IMG/VR virus record: IMGVR_UViG_3300033156_000215
Span: 1 to 64,000 of that record
Length of the DNA stretch: 64,000 bases
Direction: 5' to 3' (one strand)
Source: a virus
Below are positions 14,552 to 22,300 of this stretch, piece by piece. Position 1 is the first letter of the stretch. Every line of letters starts with the position of its first letter. Position numbers and translations under genes: made by a program. A model generated the notes under the pieces. That model saw only the letters and a list, made by a program, of their open reading frames with translations, searched no databases and had not been told where the DNA came from.

Positions 14552-15146
14552 GCTTTACTTCTCCAAATCCAGTAATCTGTAAATGTTCCCAAAAGGGTTG
14601 AAGAGGTCTCTGAGATTCACAAGCAATAGCCAAAGCTAAGCTTAGCTCGTACGGAATCTTAGCTCTAAGAGCAGGATTTCTAATCTTCTCTTTCCAAGGT
14701 TTTATCTTGACATGACTGATATCAGGAAAGAATCCCCACAAGTAGATAGGATTCGAAATCCAACGAGGTTGTCCTAGGACAGGCCGTAACCACTTGACTG
14801 CACCTTTGACATTCTCCACTACCCAGTACGTAGGCTTAGTTTGAGTTATGATTCTTCTTACTGCAAAGATACAATCCAAGTTCGGAGGTTTAGTCTGCTT
14901 CACATTACGGAAAGGAAGAAAAGTCCTACTGAATTCTGTGCAAGGAGGAGAAGCCCAGACCAGTAAAGGTTGTCTGCCTGTCCAAGACCACTTGCGTACG
15001 TCTGCTACTATGTCGGGGGAAAACTCGGGATTGTTATCAACTCGAATCACTTCCCACCCTCTGTCAACCATTGCTTGGGAAGCACCACCCAATCCGCTAA
15101 AGAGGTCAATCATGAGAGGCTTTTCTTCTGACATTTGTTTGTCCAT
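14520..15146 (-). CDS. Short cytosine-C5 DNA methyltransferase (208 aa)
   Basis: Motif I DLFSGLGGAS, motif IV ASPPCTEFS with the catalytic Cys, and motif VI VVENVKGA are in the usual order within the first 115 residues. At 208 aa it lacks room for the long target-recognition region of Dcm-type enzymes. Such mini C5 methylases are common in phages. The start is after AAGGGAG, with a promoter-like TTGCGT/TATACT upstream. No restriction partner is visible. Confidence 0.88.
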   Translation of the reverse strand: MDKQMSEEKPLMIDLFSGLGGASQAMVDRGWEVIRVDNNPEFSPDIVADVRKWSWTGRQPLLVWASPPCTEFSRTFLPFRNVKQTKPPNLDCIFAVRRIITQTKPTYWVVENVKGAVKWLRPVLGQPRWISNPIYLWGFFPDISHVKIKPWKEKIRNPALRAKIPYELSLALAIACESQRPLQPFWEHLQITGFGEVKHDCRSDSCSE

Positions 15147-15172
15147 TTACTCCCTTCGAATTCTTTTCTTTC

Positions 15173-15200
15173 AGTATACCAGAAAAACCAGAGAACGCAA
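15173..15200 (-). promoter_or_regulatory. Candidate leftward promoter for the C5-methylase gene
   Basis: On the minus strand TTGCGT (15200-15195), 16 bp, then TGG TATACT (15178-15173), an extended -10. It lies about 27 bases before the gene start. Confidence 0.45.
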
Positions 15201-15313
15201 AATTTGACTTTTAGCTCTTGAGCTGCTAACATCAACTCAGAAAGCTCCAAGAGGTAAGCTTTGAAACTCAAAATTACATAGAAAGGCTGTAGTACCATCA
15301 GCAAGACAAAACT

Positions 15314-15341
15314 GAAGGCCACCGTCTTTCAGGTGGCCTTC
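15314..15341 (-). terminator. Leftward intrinsic terminator
   Basis: GAAGGCCACC, 8-base loop, GGTGGCCTTC: a 10-bp stem followed on the minus strand by AGTTTTG. It separates the small-RNA promoter at 15405-15433 from the methylase gene. Confidence 0.6.
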
Positions 15342-15398
15342 TAGCTTATATTGTATTAGTTAGGAGGTAACGATGGACGAAAAGACTATGTCCGATCA
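15314..15398 (-). ncRNA. Putative small RNA with an anti-Shine-Dalgarno segment
   Basis: Between a near-consensus promoter and a terminator lies an RNA of about 85 nt. Its unpaired 5' part includes CCAUCGUUACCUCCUAAC, the complement of a full translation start (TTAGGAGGTAACGATGG). It could base-pair with mRNA start regions, or be antisense to a rightward 10-codon minigene at 15373-15405. The rest of the 15147-15476 gap shows no gene. Confidence 0.4.
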
Positions 15399-15404
15399 AT
15401 TCTA

Positions 15405-15433
15405 ATTCTACCATACTGAAACTCAAATGTCAA
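15405..15433 (-). promoter_or_regulatory. Strong leftward promoter of the small RNA
   Basis: Minus strand: TTGACA (15433-15428), exactly 17 bp, TAGAAT (15410-15405), with TGG before the -10. A second extended -10, TGGTATAAT, lies upstream at 15444-15452. Confidence 0.6.
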
Positions 15434-15476
15434 ATCTTGATCTATTATACCACCTCCTGGACTTAGGTATTAGCGA

Positions 15477-15710
15477 TCATCCTCTTGAGTGAATTACAGC
15501 GGTAGCTATGAATACAGTAACAAAAAAGCTAGCCCAAACAACAGTCATCACAGCGTACCAGCGTTCCTCAGCGTCAACGCCAAACCTTTCTTGAATACGT
15601 TCTCCTACCCAATCAACCAACTTATTCACGACCCAGACGGCACCGAACAGCACTACTATAGCGAAGAACACTAACACCCAAATTTTCAGAAATTCTACAA
15701 CAAAAACCAT
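15477..15710 (-). CDS. Two-helix membrane protein (77 aa)
   Basis: Membrane segments at about residues 8-28 and 50-71 are separated by a charged amphipathic stretch (DWVGERIQERFGVDAEERW). The architecture is like the 75-aa protein at 17715: two helices with an acidic, Arg-containing loop. Both could be holin-like or envelope-modifying proteins. Not recognised. Confidence 0.75.
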   Translation of the reverse strand: MVFVVEFLKIWVLVFFAIVVLFGAVWVVNKLVDWVGERIQERFGVDAEERWYAVMTVVWASFFVTVFIATAVIHSRG

Positions 15711-15728
15711 GTTATTGCTCCTTGTTTT

Positions 15729-15905
15729 TTAGAGGTCTACAAGTTCTTCGAGAAGTTCTTTTCTTTTCTCAATTATTTTGTCTCTTAGCTTGCTAAAGTC
15801 GTTTGGCTCTATTTCTAAAGCGCAAGGATATTCTACTTGGATTACTACCTGATCTGGATTTAGCTCTATCAAGCTGTTCTTATCTTGATTAGTAGTATTA
15901 GTCAT
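15729..15905 (-). CDS. Unknown small protein (58 aa)
   Basis: The start at 15905 (MTNTTNQ) overlaps the stop of the gene at 15898 as ATGACTAA, indicating coupled translation. A longer reading to 16013 would mask that gene. Short strands are followed by a Lys/Glu-rich C-terminal helix. Not recognised. Confidence 0.65.
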   Translation of the reverse strand: MTNTTNQDKNSLIELNPDQVVIQVEYPCALEIEPNDFSKLRDKIIEKRKELLEELVDL

Positions 15906-16077
15906 CGCTTCCCATCCTGGATATGATAGCTCTTCTTGCTTTCTCAGCACGATCAAGTTTCTTACAAAACTCTTTATGCTTCTCGAAATCCTCTTCATCA
16001 AAGAGAGGTTCACTGTATAATATTTCTTTGAGAATAAGAGCTAACACAGCACCGGCAAACATATAAACAAAAGCCAT
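15898..16077 (-). CDS. Small membrane-anchored protein (59 aa)
   Basis: ATG 16077 to TAA 15898, preceded by GAAGAGGA. Residues 1-20 form a membrane helix (MAFVYMFAGAVLALIL), followed by an acidic stretch and a basic C-terminal helix. It fills the gap between the genes at 15729 and 16085 and ends in an 8-base overlap with the next start. Accessory membrane protein of unknown role. Confidence 0.6.
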   Translation of the reverse strand: MAFVYMFAGAVLALILKEILYSEPLFDEEDFEKHKEFCKKLDRAEKARRAIISRMGSDD

Positions 16078-16084
16078 TCGACAA

Positions 16085-16270
16085 TTATCCTCTTCTCTTT
16101 CGTGATTTGATTATACCTACAAAATCCACAACTAGCAAAATGGTAATACCGAGCAAGATTACTGTAAGGTTTTTCGGATTCATTATAGGGATAGGTGAAG
16201 TAACGCTTGCGTATAGAAGATAGGAAACGCTAACGAAGCTGATAAGCAGAAGTATCAGCATTGGTATCAT
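16085..16270 (-). CDS. Two-helix membrane protein (61 aa)
   Basis: The start at 16270 lies in an ATGA overlap with the upstream stop, after CAGAGG. Membrane helices at about 3-23 and 34-52, ending KSRKRRG in the cytoplasm. A longer frame to 16366 is inside the neighbour and lacks a ribosome-binding site. Not recognised. Confidence 0.65.
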   Translation of the reverse strand: MIPMLILLLISFVSVSYLLYASVTSPIPIMNPKNLTVILLGITILLVVDFVGIIKSRKRRG

Positions 16271-16731
16271 CTTAGTACCTCTGTGAAATAACAGATTGTC
16301 AATCCCCAAGCGCAGAGAGAAAGAAAAAGAGTTACTATGGATTCGTAGATTGGTTGAGTAGTCCATTCGACAACTACATCAATAGCACCATAATTCACAA
16401 AGTTATCTCTGGTAAATCTTTTCTTGTTCATCCAAGTTGGAACAATGTTGCAAGCAAAAACGTAGACAAGATGAATCGGTATCCAGAAATCTATAACTTT
16501 TATTTCAGCAACCTTAAGGAGACAAGCTAACGATATCATTATGCCCATCTCGATAGAAGCTATAAACATACAATATCTTGCTTTTGGTTTTAGTTTCTTA
16601 CCTCCAAAATATCTACGATCTACATAACATAGAAGCCAGGCTGGGATGTAAAGAGTAGCGAAGACAATAAAAAAGGTAGGAAAGAAACGGAGGATGGCTG
16701 ACCAATTCAAATGTTGTAATAAAAAGATCAT
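16267..16731 (-). CDS. Multi-pass membrane protein (154 aa)
   Basis: Four predicted membrane segments (about 13-34, 52-70, 80-97 and 130-150), with basic loops (DRRYFGGKKLKPKAR; WMNKKRFTR) expected inside. No family recognised. First of a run of small membrane genes (16731 to 15477) that may alter the host envelope. Confidence 0.75.
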   Translation of the reverse strand: MIFLLQHLNWSAILRFFPTFFIVFATLYIPAWLLCYVDRRYFGGKKLKPKARYCMFIASIEMGIMISLACLLKVAEIKVIDFWIPIHLVYVFACNIVPTWMNKKRFTRDNFVNYGAIDVVVEWTTQPIYESIVTLFLSLCAWGLTICYFTEVLR

Positions 16732-16756
16732 GTTCGTATTAACTCCTGAATAGTTA

Positions 16757-16765
16757 TGCTATAAT
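16757..16765 (+). promoter_or_regulatory. Extended -10 promoter for a rightward small RNA
   Basis: TGC TATAAT with only a weak -35 (TTAACT). The next 90 bases end in a GC-rich terminator. Confidence 0.4.
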
Positions 16766-16771
16766 ATTAAC

Positions 16772-16850
16772 GTCTTTTAGCCCCCGTACAGACCTTCGGG
16801 TGTGTATGTGAAAGGCCGCTAACTTTGCGGCCTTTCTGTGTTTTCTGAGT
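16772..16850 (+). ncRNA. Putative small RNA with two hairpins
   Basis: After the extended -10 element come a stem closed by ACC-UUCG-GGU (UUCG tetraloop, about 16790-16810) and a 9-bp terminator hairpin AAAGGCCGC/GCGGCCTTT (16811-16835), then CTGTGTTTTC. T-richness follows only on the plus strand, which sets the orientation. It overlaps the stop of the leftward gene at 16819. Confidence 0.45.
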
Positions 16851-17175
16851 GTAAAAGCTCACATATCTCAGCAGCTCTTTTCTTAGCTTTATCTAATTCT
16901 TCTTTAGTCCAAGGAGTTGTAATTTTGTATATGATTCTAATGTCTAAACCTGTAGGTGTATGCACCATCTTGAAATAATGCATAAAAGTTGATCCTGGTT
17001 TTATGAGCTTCTGATCTTCTTCATCAAAGTAGTGAGTGTAGAGTATTTTCCGGTAGACGGGTATCAGCTTTTTTGGTTTTGTGATATTTGCTAGAATGGT
17101 ATCTCCTTGTACTTCTAGAATTCTTCCTTCCCACATCTCAAGTATGCAGAAAGTCTTTTCGTCATTCTCTTTCAT
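16819..17175 (-). CDS. Unknown protein (118 aa)
   Basis: Beta-rich first half (FCILEMWEGRILEV), helical charged end. No metal or enzyme motif. The start is uncertain: 17175 is the first ATG outside the upstream gene, and ATG 17211 overlaps it by 32 bases. Neither has a good ribosome-binding site. Confidence 0.65.
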   Translation of the reverse strand: MKENDEKTFCILEMWEGRILEVQGDTILANITKPKKLIPVYRKILYTHYFDEEDQKLIKPGSTFMHYFKMVHTPTGLDIRIIYKITTPWTKEELDKAKKRAAEICELLHSENTERPQS

Positions 17176-17179
17176 AGTT

Positions 17180-17422
17180 CTACTTAATGTCTGGTGGAGG
17201 GAGTGGATCATGATCTTTTACTTCTAGTACTAACCGACCACAACCAAGAATCAAACGGCGTATATTCCAGAGAGCTTCGGCAGGATCAATCTCGTCTAGA
17301 TGTTCACGACACCAATCTGCGTATTTTAAAGCATCTAAGATTTGAGCTTCACGCTCTTCATCTTTTTCTTGCAAAAGCTTCTTGTTCTTTTTGCTAGGCT
17401 TCTTGATGGTTTTCTTCTTCAT
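17180..17422 (-). CDS. Unknown basic-tailed helical protein (80 aa)
   Basis: The N-terminus (MKKKTIKKPSKKNKKLL) is strongly basic and the remainder is helical. It overlaps the upstream zinc-finger gene by 29 bases. It may contact nucleic acid or acidic protein. Not recognised. Confidence 0.7.
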   Translation of the reverse strand: MKKKTIKKPSKKNKKLLQEKDEEREAQILDALKYADWCREHLDEIDPAEALWNIRRLILGCGRLVLEVKDHDPLPPPDIK

Positions 17423-17666
17423 TTCCCTTTGACTCCATTTGGCTATATATTTCTGTGTTATTGTCAGTGAAGCAGAATGTTACCCTGCACTTCTCGTTAT
17501 AAATTCTATCCCAGACTATTCCAGTTCCTCCGCAAGTACGGCACATTTCTGGCTTGGTTACCAAAGTAATCCTTAAATTATCTATGTCATAGAATCCTCC
17601 TGGCACTAAGCCACGTCCGTTGCAGACTGGACACACGTGAGGTCTTGATTCCTGTCTATACCACAT
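17394..17666 (-). CDS. DnaJ-type zinc-finger protein (90 aa)
   Basis: CPVCNGRG (about 12-19) and CRTCGGTG (about 42-49) are the CxxCxGxG repeats of DnaJ cysteine-rich domains, here without a J domain. Such mini zinc fingers are frequent in phage accessory regions. Partner unknown. Confidence 0.8.
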   Translation of the reverse strand: MWYRQESRPHVCPVCNGRGLVPGGFYDIDNLRITLVTKPEMCRTCGGTGIVWDRIYNEKCRVTFCFTDNNTEIYSQMESKGNEEENHQEA

Positions 17667-17714
17667 TCTATCCTCCTTTATTACTTTTACAAGCGAACAT
17701 ATTATTGTGAGTTG

Positions 17715-17942
17715 TTATACGCCTTCGAAGAAAATGCTTACGGCTATCGTAATGAGGCTTGCAGCGAAGAGAGTAGGCATCAGAATATTAAATAGAAGGT
17801 TGACACGGCGAGACCATTCTTCTCCCCAACGGAACTCAACCAGTTCTACTATCCAATCCATTGAATCTGGCAATATGTCTACAAAGAAAACTACTGCGAT
17901 ACTGGCAATCCATGTTATTAGGAATGTTTTTAGTACTGTCAT
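17715..17942 (-). CDS. Two-helix membrane protein (75 aa)
   Basis: Helices at about 5-22 and 50-73, separated by an acidic/Trp-containing loop with EEWSRRVN. Same layout as the protein at 15477; perhaps a diverged duplicate. Not recognised. Confidence 0.75.
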   Translation of the reverse strand: MTVLKTFLITWIASIAVVFFVDILPDSMDWIVELVEFRWGEEWSRRVNLLFNILMPTLFAASLITIAVSIFFEGV

Positions 17943-17961
17943 TGTTACTCCTTTCTTTTAT

Positions 17962-18216
17962 TCACACTATTGATGTCTTAGAGTTTAGTTCAGTTATTTC
18001 TTCTATTTTAAGTGGTTTACAATCCTCGGTTTCCTCTACTGGTTCATAAGTCTTACGGAATATCTCGTCTTTGCAAGGATATTGTTCTCCGTTGATTCCA
18101 GTTATAAGCCAGTCTCCTGGCTCTCCAACCATATCTCCCTCCAAGGTATGGATTGTTACTTTACGGGTTAGTCTGACTGCATCTACTACTACCGGTTTCT
18201 TCCTGTACTTGGCCAT
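17962..18216 (-). CDS. Conserved phage protein, PGDW/YPCK family (84 aa)
   Basis: Begins AKYRKKPVVVDAVRLT, then IHTLEGDMVGEPGDWLITG and a segment with EQYPCK followed by IFRKTYEPV. This combination is a very common small phage protein family of unknown function, thought to be a compact beta fold. Full length; the C-terminal 20 residues are variable. Confidence 0.88.
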   Translation of the reverse strand: MAKYRKKPVVVDAVRLTRKVTIHTLEGDMVGEPGDWLITGINGEQYPCKDEIFRKTYEPVEETEDCKPLKIEEITELNSKTSIV

Positions 18217-18231
18217 TATTCTATCCTCAAT

Positions 18232-18498
18232 TTACTCTTCTGGCAAATCTGGCATAGGCATCCAGTGAGTAATCCGTATCTTCTCGTCATAAGAGTCGAA
18301 ATCATAAGGTCGTATGCCGTATAAATCCCAAACTAGTTCCCAATCATTAGTGTAATAGTTATACCAGCCTATGTCTATTTCCCTCTCACCGTTGGGTAGC
18401 TGTAAGACTACCAATACGAAATCAGATAGCCATGACAGCTCTCCGTCGATTATCTGGTCTTGTGGAGGTAATCTTTCTTCTACAAGAATCCACTTCAT
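18232..18498 (-). CDS. DUF551-like protein (88 aa)
   Basis: Starts WILVEERLPP and ends ITHWMPMPDLPE, both hallmarks of the DUF551 family found in phages and mobile elements. Trp/Tyr-rich centre. Function unknown. Confidence 0.88.
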   Translation of the reverse strand: MKWILVEERLPPQDQIIDGELSWLSDFVLVVLQLPNGEREIDIGWYNYYTNDWELVWDLYGIRPYDFDSYDEKIRITHWMPMPDLPEE

Positions 18499-18500
18499 GT

Positions 18501-18851
18501 TTACTCTTCCTTTTCCTCTTCTTCGTCTTCGACTTTGATATCTAACTGTTCACAGAGATCAAGAACCTCCCTAGCAAAAGCCGCAGGCCAGTCTTGCTTG
18601 AGTTCTACTTTCTGCTTGAGGAAAGTAACCAAGTTTCGATCCTTGATTTCAATATTCCATTCCTTGCTAGTATCACGCCAAGTAAAGCCTGTGGAAGTAG
18701 ATTGTAAACCTATTTCTTTACTCTCCTCATCTGACATTTCTAATAAATCAATTAGTTTTAGAGCTTTGTTAATAGTTCTCAAATCTCCTTGTACTTGATT
18801 CATAAGCATAAGTAGTTGTAACCTTTGCCATGTAGTAAGATTCAATTTCAT
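18501..18851 (-). CDS. Unknown protein (116 aa)
   Basis: N-terminal helices (LTTWQRLQLLMLMNQVQGDL), a middle strand region, and an acidic Glu-rich end. It may be a small protein-protein adaptor. Two bases separate it from the DUF551 gene. Not recognised. Confidence 0.75.
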   Translation of the reverse strand: MKLNLTTWQRLQLLMLMNQVQGDLRTINKALKLIDLLEMSDEESKEIGLQSTSTGFTWRDTSKEWNIEIKDRNLVTFLKQKVELKQDWPAAFAREVLDLCEQLDIKVEDEEEEKEE

Positions 18852-18854
18852 GTT

Positions 18855-19058
18855 CTAATACTCCTCTTTTTCTGTAGGATATCCGTTTTCAGCGCACTCC
18901 CAGTATAACTCAATACCCAAATCGTGCGCAAGTTTGTCGAAACAAGAGGGACAAAGAAGCCCGTTTTGTTTCTTACCGGTGATTCTAGTCCAGAGTCTAT
19001 CCGGTGCTCTCCAAACAGTTGAGTAGAGTTTACCGTAGTTCTGACATTGCTCGCTCAT
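18855..19058 (-). CDS. Small zinc-binding protein (67 aa)
   Basis: RLWTRITGKKQNGLLCPSCFDKLA resembles a widespread phage treble-clef-like family with GLLCPxCFD; an N-terminal Cys may complete the site. ATG 19058. Function unknown. Confidence 0.75.
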   Translation of the reverse strand: MSEQCQNYGKLYSTVWRAPDRLWTRITGKKQNGLLCPSCFDKLAHDLGIELYWECAENGYPTEKEEY

Positions 19059-19062
19059 TGGT

Positions 19063-19371
19063 CTAGTTTCTATTTTTTTCTTCGAACTTGTGGAACCCTA
19101 CATCTCTCACTTCATCTTCTGTTACTTCATACGCTTTTCCTTTTACTTCCTGTATCTCAATGTAACGAGGCTTGCCTTCCCATTCCCAAGCGTTTCTCCT
19201 TATTCGGTTGAGAATAGCCTCAATCGCTTCATTTGCGCTGTTAGCTCCTGAACCTGGTGACAAGAAACTTTCTATAGAGCCTATGACTCTTCCCTTATTA
19301 TCTAGCTTGATGAATTCACAACGCCAACGACCATTATTGTGTCTAAGGCACCTATTCACTACCAATCTCAT
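19063..19371 (-). CDS. Unknown basic protein (102 aa)
   Basis: The start lies just downstream of the fibre gene end. The N-terminal strand is basic, the middle is helical (SANEAIEAILNRIRRNAW), and strands are at the end. It could bind nucleic acid by charge. Not recognised. Confidence 0.75.
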   Translation of the reverse strand: MRLVVNRCLRHNNGRWRCEFIKLDNKGRVIGSIESFLSPGSGANSANEAIEAILNRIRRNAWEWEGKPRYIEIQEVKGKAYEVTEDEVRDVGFHKFEEKNRN

Positions 19372-19373
19372 TT

Positions 19374-22300
19374 TTATAGCCCTCCCGTATATATCCCACC
19401 AGCGAAGTTCAAAGAAGCGGTTGATTTGTTCAAATCGCCTGCGTAAGTTCTGGTTGGATCTATCATCCAGTGATAGAGCCCTGTTCTGTCTATATCCAAA
19501 TCAACCTCGGTGCTACTTACATCTTCCACTAGGCTGGTATAAATCTGGCCCCAGCTTGTAGCCGAAAAACTTACATCAGTCACTATCCCTGCCGAACTTG
19601 ATGCTCCTGTAGCAGTACCTAAATCAAATCTAGTATCAGCTCGGATTACACCAGCTACGTGAAGATGTTGTTGAGGTTCTGTCCCAATACCAACAAGACC
19701 GCCAAAATAGTTAGGAGCATTACCGTCTTGATAGATGCCATAATCTACGTTGCTCATCTCATTCAAGTAGATCATATACGTATTGCCAGTTACAGTACCA
19801 TCAGCATCTACTTGTAGATATAATCCGCGGATATCGCCATCTACGGTGTTAGCTGCCTCCTGATCCACCCAGCCGAACAAAGCTATTGCATTGTTGGAAA
19901 CAGTACCGGCATCTAGATTGGCAAAAGCACGCAGAGCTTCGACGTTGGCTGTAACAGTACCACCTTCAACTTGAGCTATCGAGCGTATTCCGTGTAAGTT
20001 TCTTGTACCTGAAACAGCATTACCGACACTACCGTTTTGAAGCCTTGCCCAAGCATCTACACCATAAGTATGGCCTACCTCGCCACCCGATTGGTTGATT
20101 ATCAGATAGTGAAATGAGCCACGCATGATATGGTTGTAGTTTGAAGCTCCTGCCGTCTTTGTTGCCTCAGCTCTAATGACACTATGACTTGTATCGGTAT
20201 TTAGCGCGCTATTGTAAACATGCATTTTGGCATTAGTACTACTGGCACCGGAACCAACAAGCATGGCTCCCTCGATGGCAAGAGTGTCAGGAGAATACAG
20301 CACATTCGCAGCGCTGCGGTACAATTGTGTATCACCACCAATAAGAATACCCGCAGAAGAACCTTCTGCTCGCAGTTCTAACTGACCTGTTGGCGCTAAG
20401 CGCATCCAATAATTACCCTGCACCATGAAACGAATTCCGTTGAATTCGCCAGTACCAGGGCTCATATCTATTCCACACGACCCGTCTGCGTCGTAGGAAT
20501 AAAGATGAATGTAAGCGTACCCGCCTTCGGTACCACCATTGCCGAGAGAAATACGAGAATAATATTGAATATCCCCTTGCCCTTTAGTTTCTAAGGTTAG
20601 GAATCCGAGCTCGTATTCTCTGTTGCGGTTTACGATCAGCGATAGTTCCGGCCCTCCTGAGCCATAAAACCCTCCAGCAATCCGTGCTACCTCATTGCCA
20701 CCAGGTGGATCTACTTGAGAACGCCAAGCAATGGAATTGTATGCGTCAATGGACTCAGCAGTACCATCGAATGTTAAGCCTGTGCTGTCCAGTACTCCTT
20801 GGCCTCCGCCAAACATTGCTCGGCCGTCGCTACTGCGAATGTAGAATTGCTTGGTCGTGGCATCGCTGTAACCGGCGATCTCATCGCTGTTTATTTCAAT
20901 GCGGGCGTCGCTAGGCGTGCCTATCAGGATGTGCCCTCCATCAATGAAGACTTCGCTAGCGCTGCAAGATCGCCAAGGAGACGCATAGGAGCCACGCTCC
21001 AGTTGGAAACAGTCAAACCTGAAATAACCGCTTGTGTCACGAATGTACACATCTACGACAACTTTATTACAGTTAGAATCGAGGGTTGCAGTCACACGAG
21101 CACGTTGATAATTGCCATTTCCTGTGTTCAGCTCAAGGGTAGCGCGAGTAGCCCTAAGCCAAGTAGTATCTTGGTACTCGACAAGTCGGAGCGAGTGCAG
21201 GGGATTCGTAGTTCCCTCACTGTTGCTCCAAGAGCAGTAATACACGCTGAGCGTATATGTTCTACCACCTTCTACTGGAAACTCTTGACGGATGTATTTA
21301 GTCGTTTCTAGCTCACCGCGTATATAACCGCTTCGAGGCCCGTAGTAATGTTCCCCCCAAGTGGAGACAGTTACCTCGCTGCCACTAAGAATCCAATAAT
21401 CATCTCCGAGTGAAAAGTCGCTATTTGGTATTAAGTTACCGCTACCTTCGCGTACTTCGCCTCCAGTTACCGTGATAGAACCGACAACAGTAACATCTCC
21501 ATCAGCGGTTACTGTAAAGTTCTCATTTCCTGCTCCCGCACCAAGCCAAAATAAGTAATCGCTACCAGATGCAGAAGGATCAATCCTTCCTCTTAGTGTT
21601 CCGCTAGAATCGTAAATATTGAAGTCTACTCCATGTAAAGTGAACTCAGTACTTCCATCAGAGACTTTACGATATGCTGTGAAGTATTTCTTACTTCCAG
21701 CGCTAAGATCACCTATAGCAATACCATAACGTTCGCTATTGTCACCAAGAATTCCTTGAAGATTACCAAATTGAGTTTGTGTAAGCCAATCTGATATTCC
21801 TGAACCGGTACGGCTGGTTACTCTTACATAAGGCCCTTCATCATCTGTACTTCCTCCAACAAGGAGTACCCAACCGCCTTCGTCGTCTCTTCCCCATTCT
21901 GTTACTGCGGTACCTTCTCCCCAAGCGCAAAGTGCACCGCCAGCATAAGTTGATACATTTCGAGTTACTTTGTATTGATATCCTTTGTATTCTTCATCCC
22001 AAGTTCCATTTACAGCATCGGAGATAACCTTCATCCATTCTACTTGAATCAAGAGAGGATCTTCTAGACTTACTAGTGTTTGCAAACGTAACCAAGAGCC
22101 TACAGCAAAGACAGGATCTTCCACAATAATAATATTGTCGCCGGTGTTTGCTGTAAGGGCTTTCTTCAAAGGAGCTGCGTTTGTTACCATGAAATAACCG
22201 TTGAGTGCATTAACTTCTTTGTATGTAAATGTAGTAGCATAGAGTGCACCACGGATAAATGCAGAGTTGAACTCAGCTCTTCCGTCCCAAGTAATCTGCC

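Noticed and set aside
15110-15322. A 70-codon leftward frame upstream of the C5 methylase
   Set aside because: It overlaps the methylase start in another frame and begins inside the terminator stem; no ribosome-binding site.
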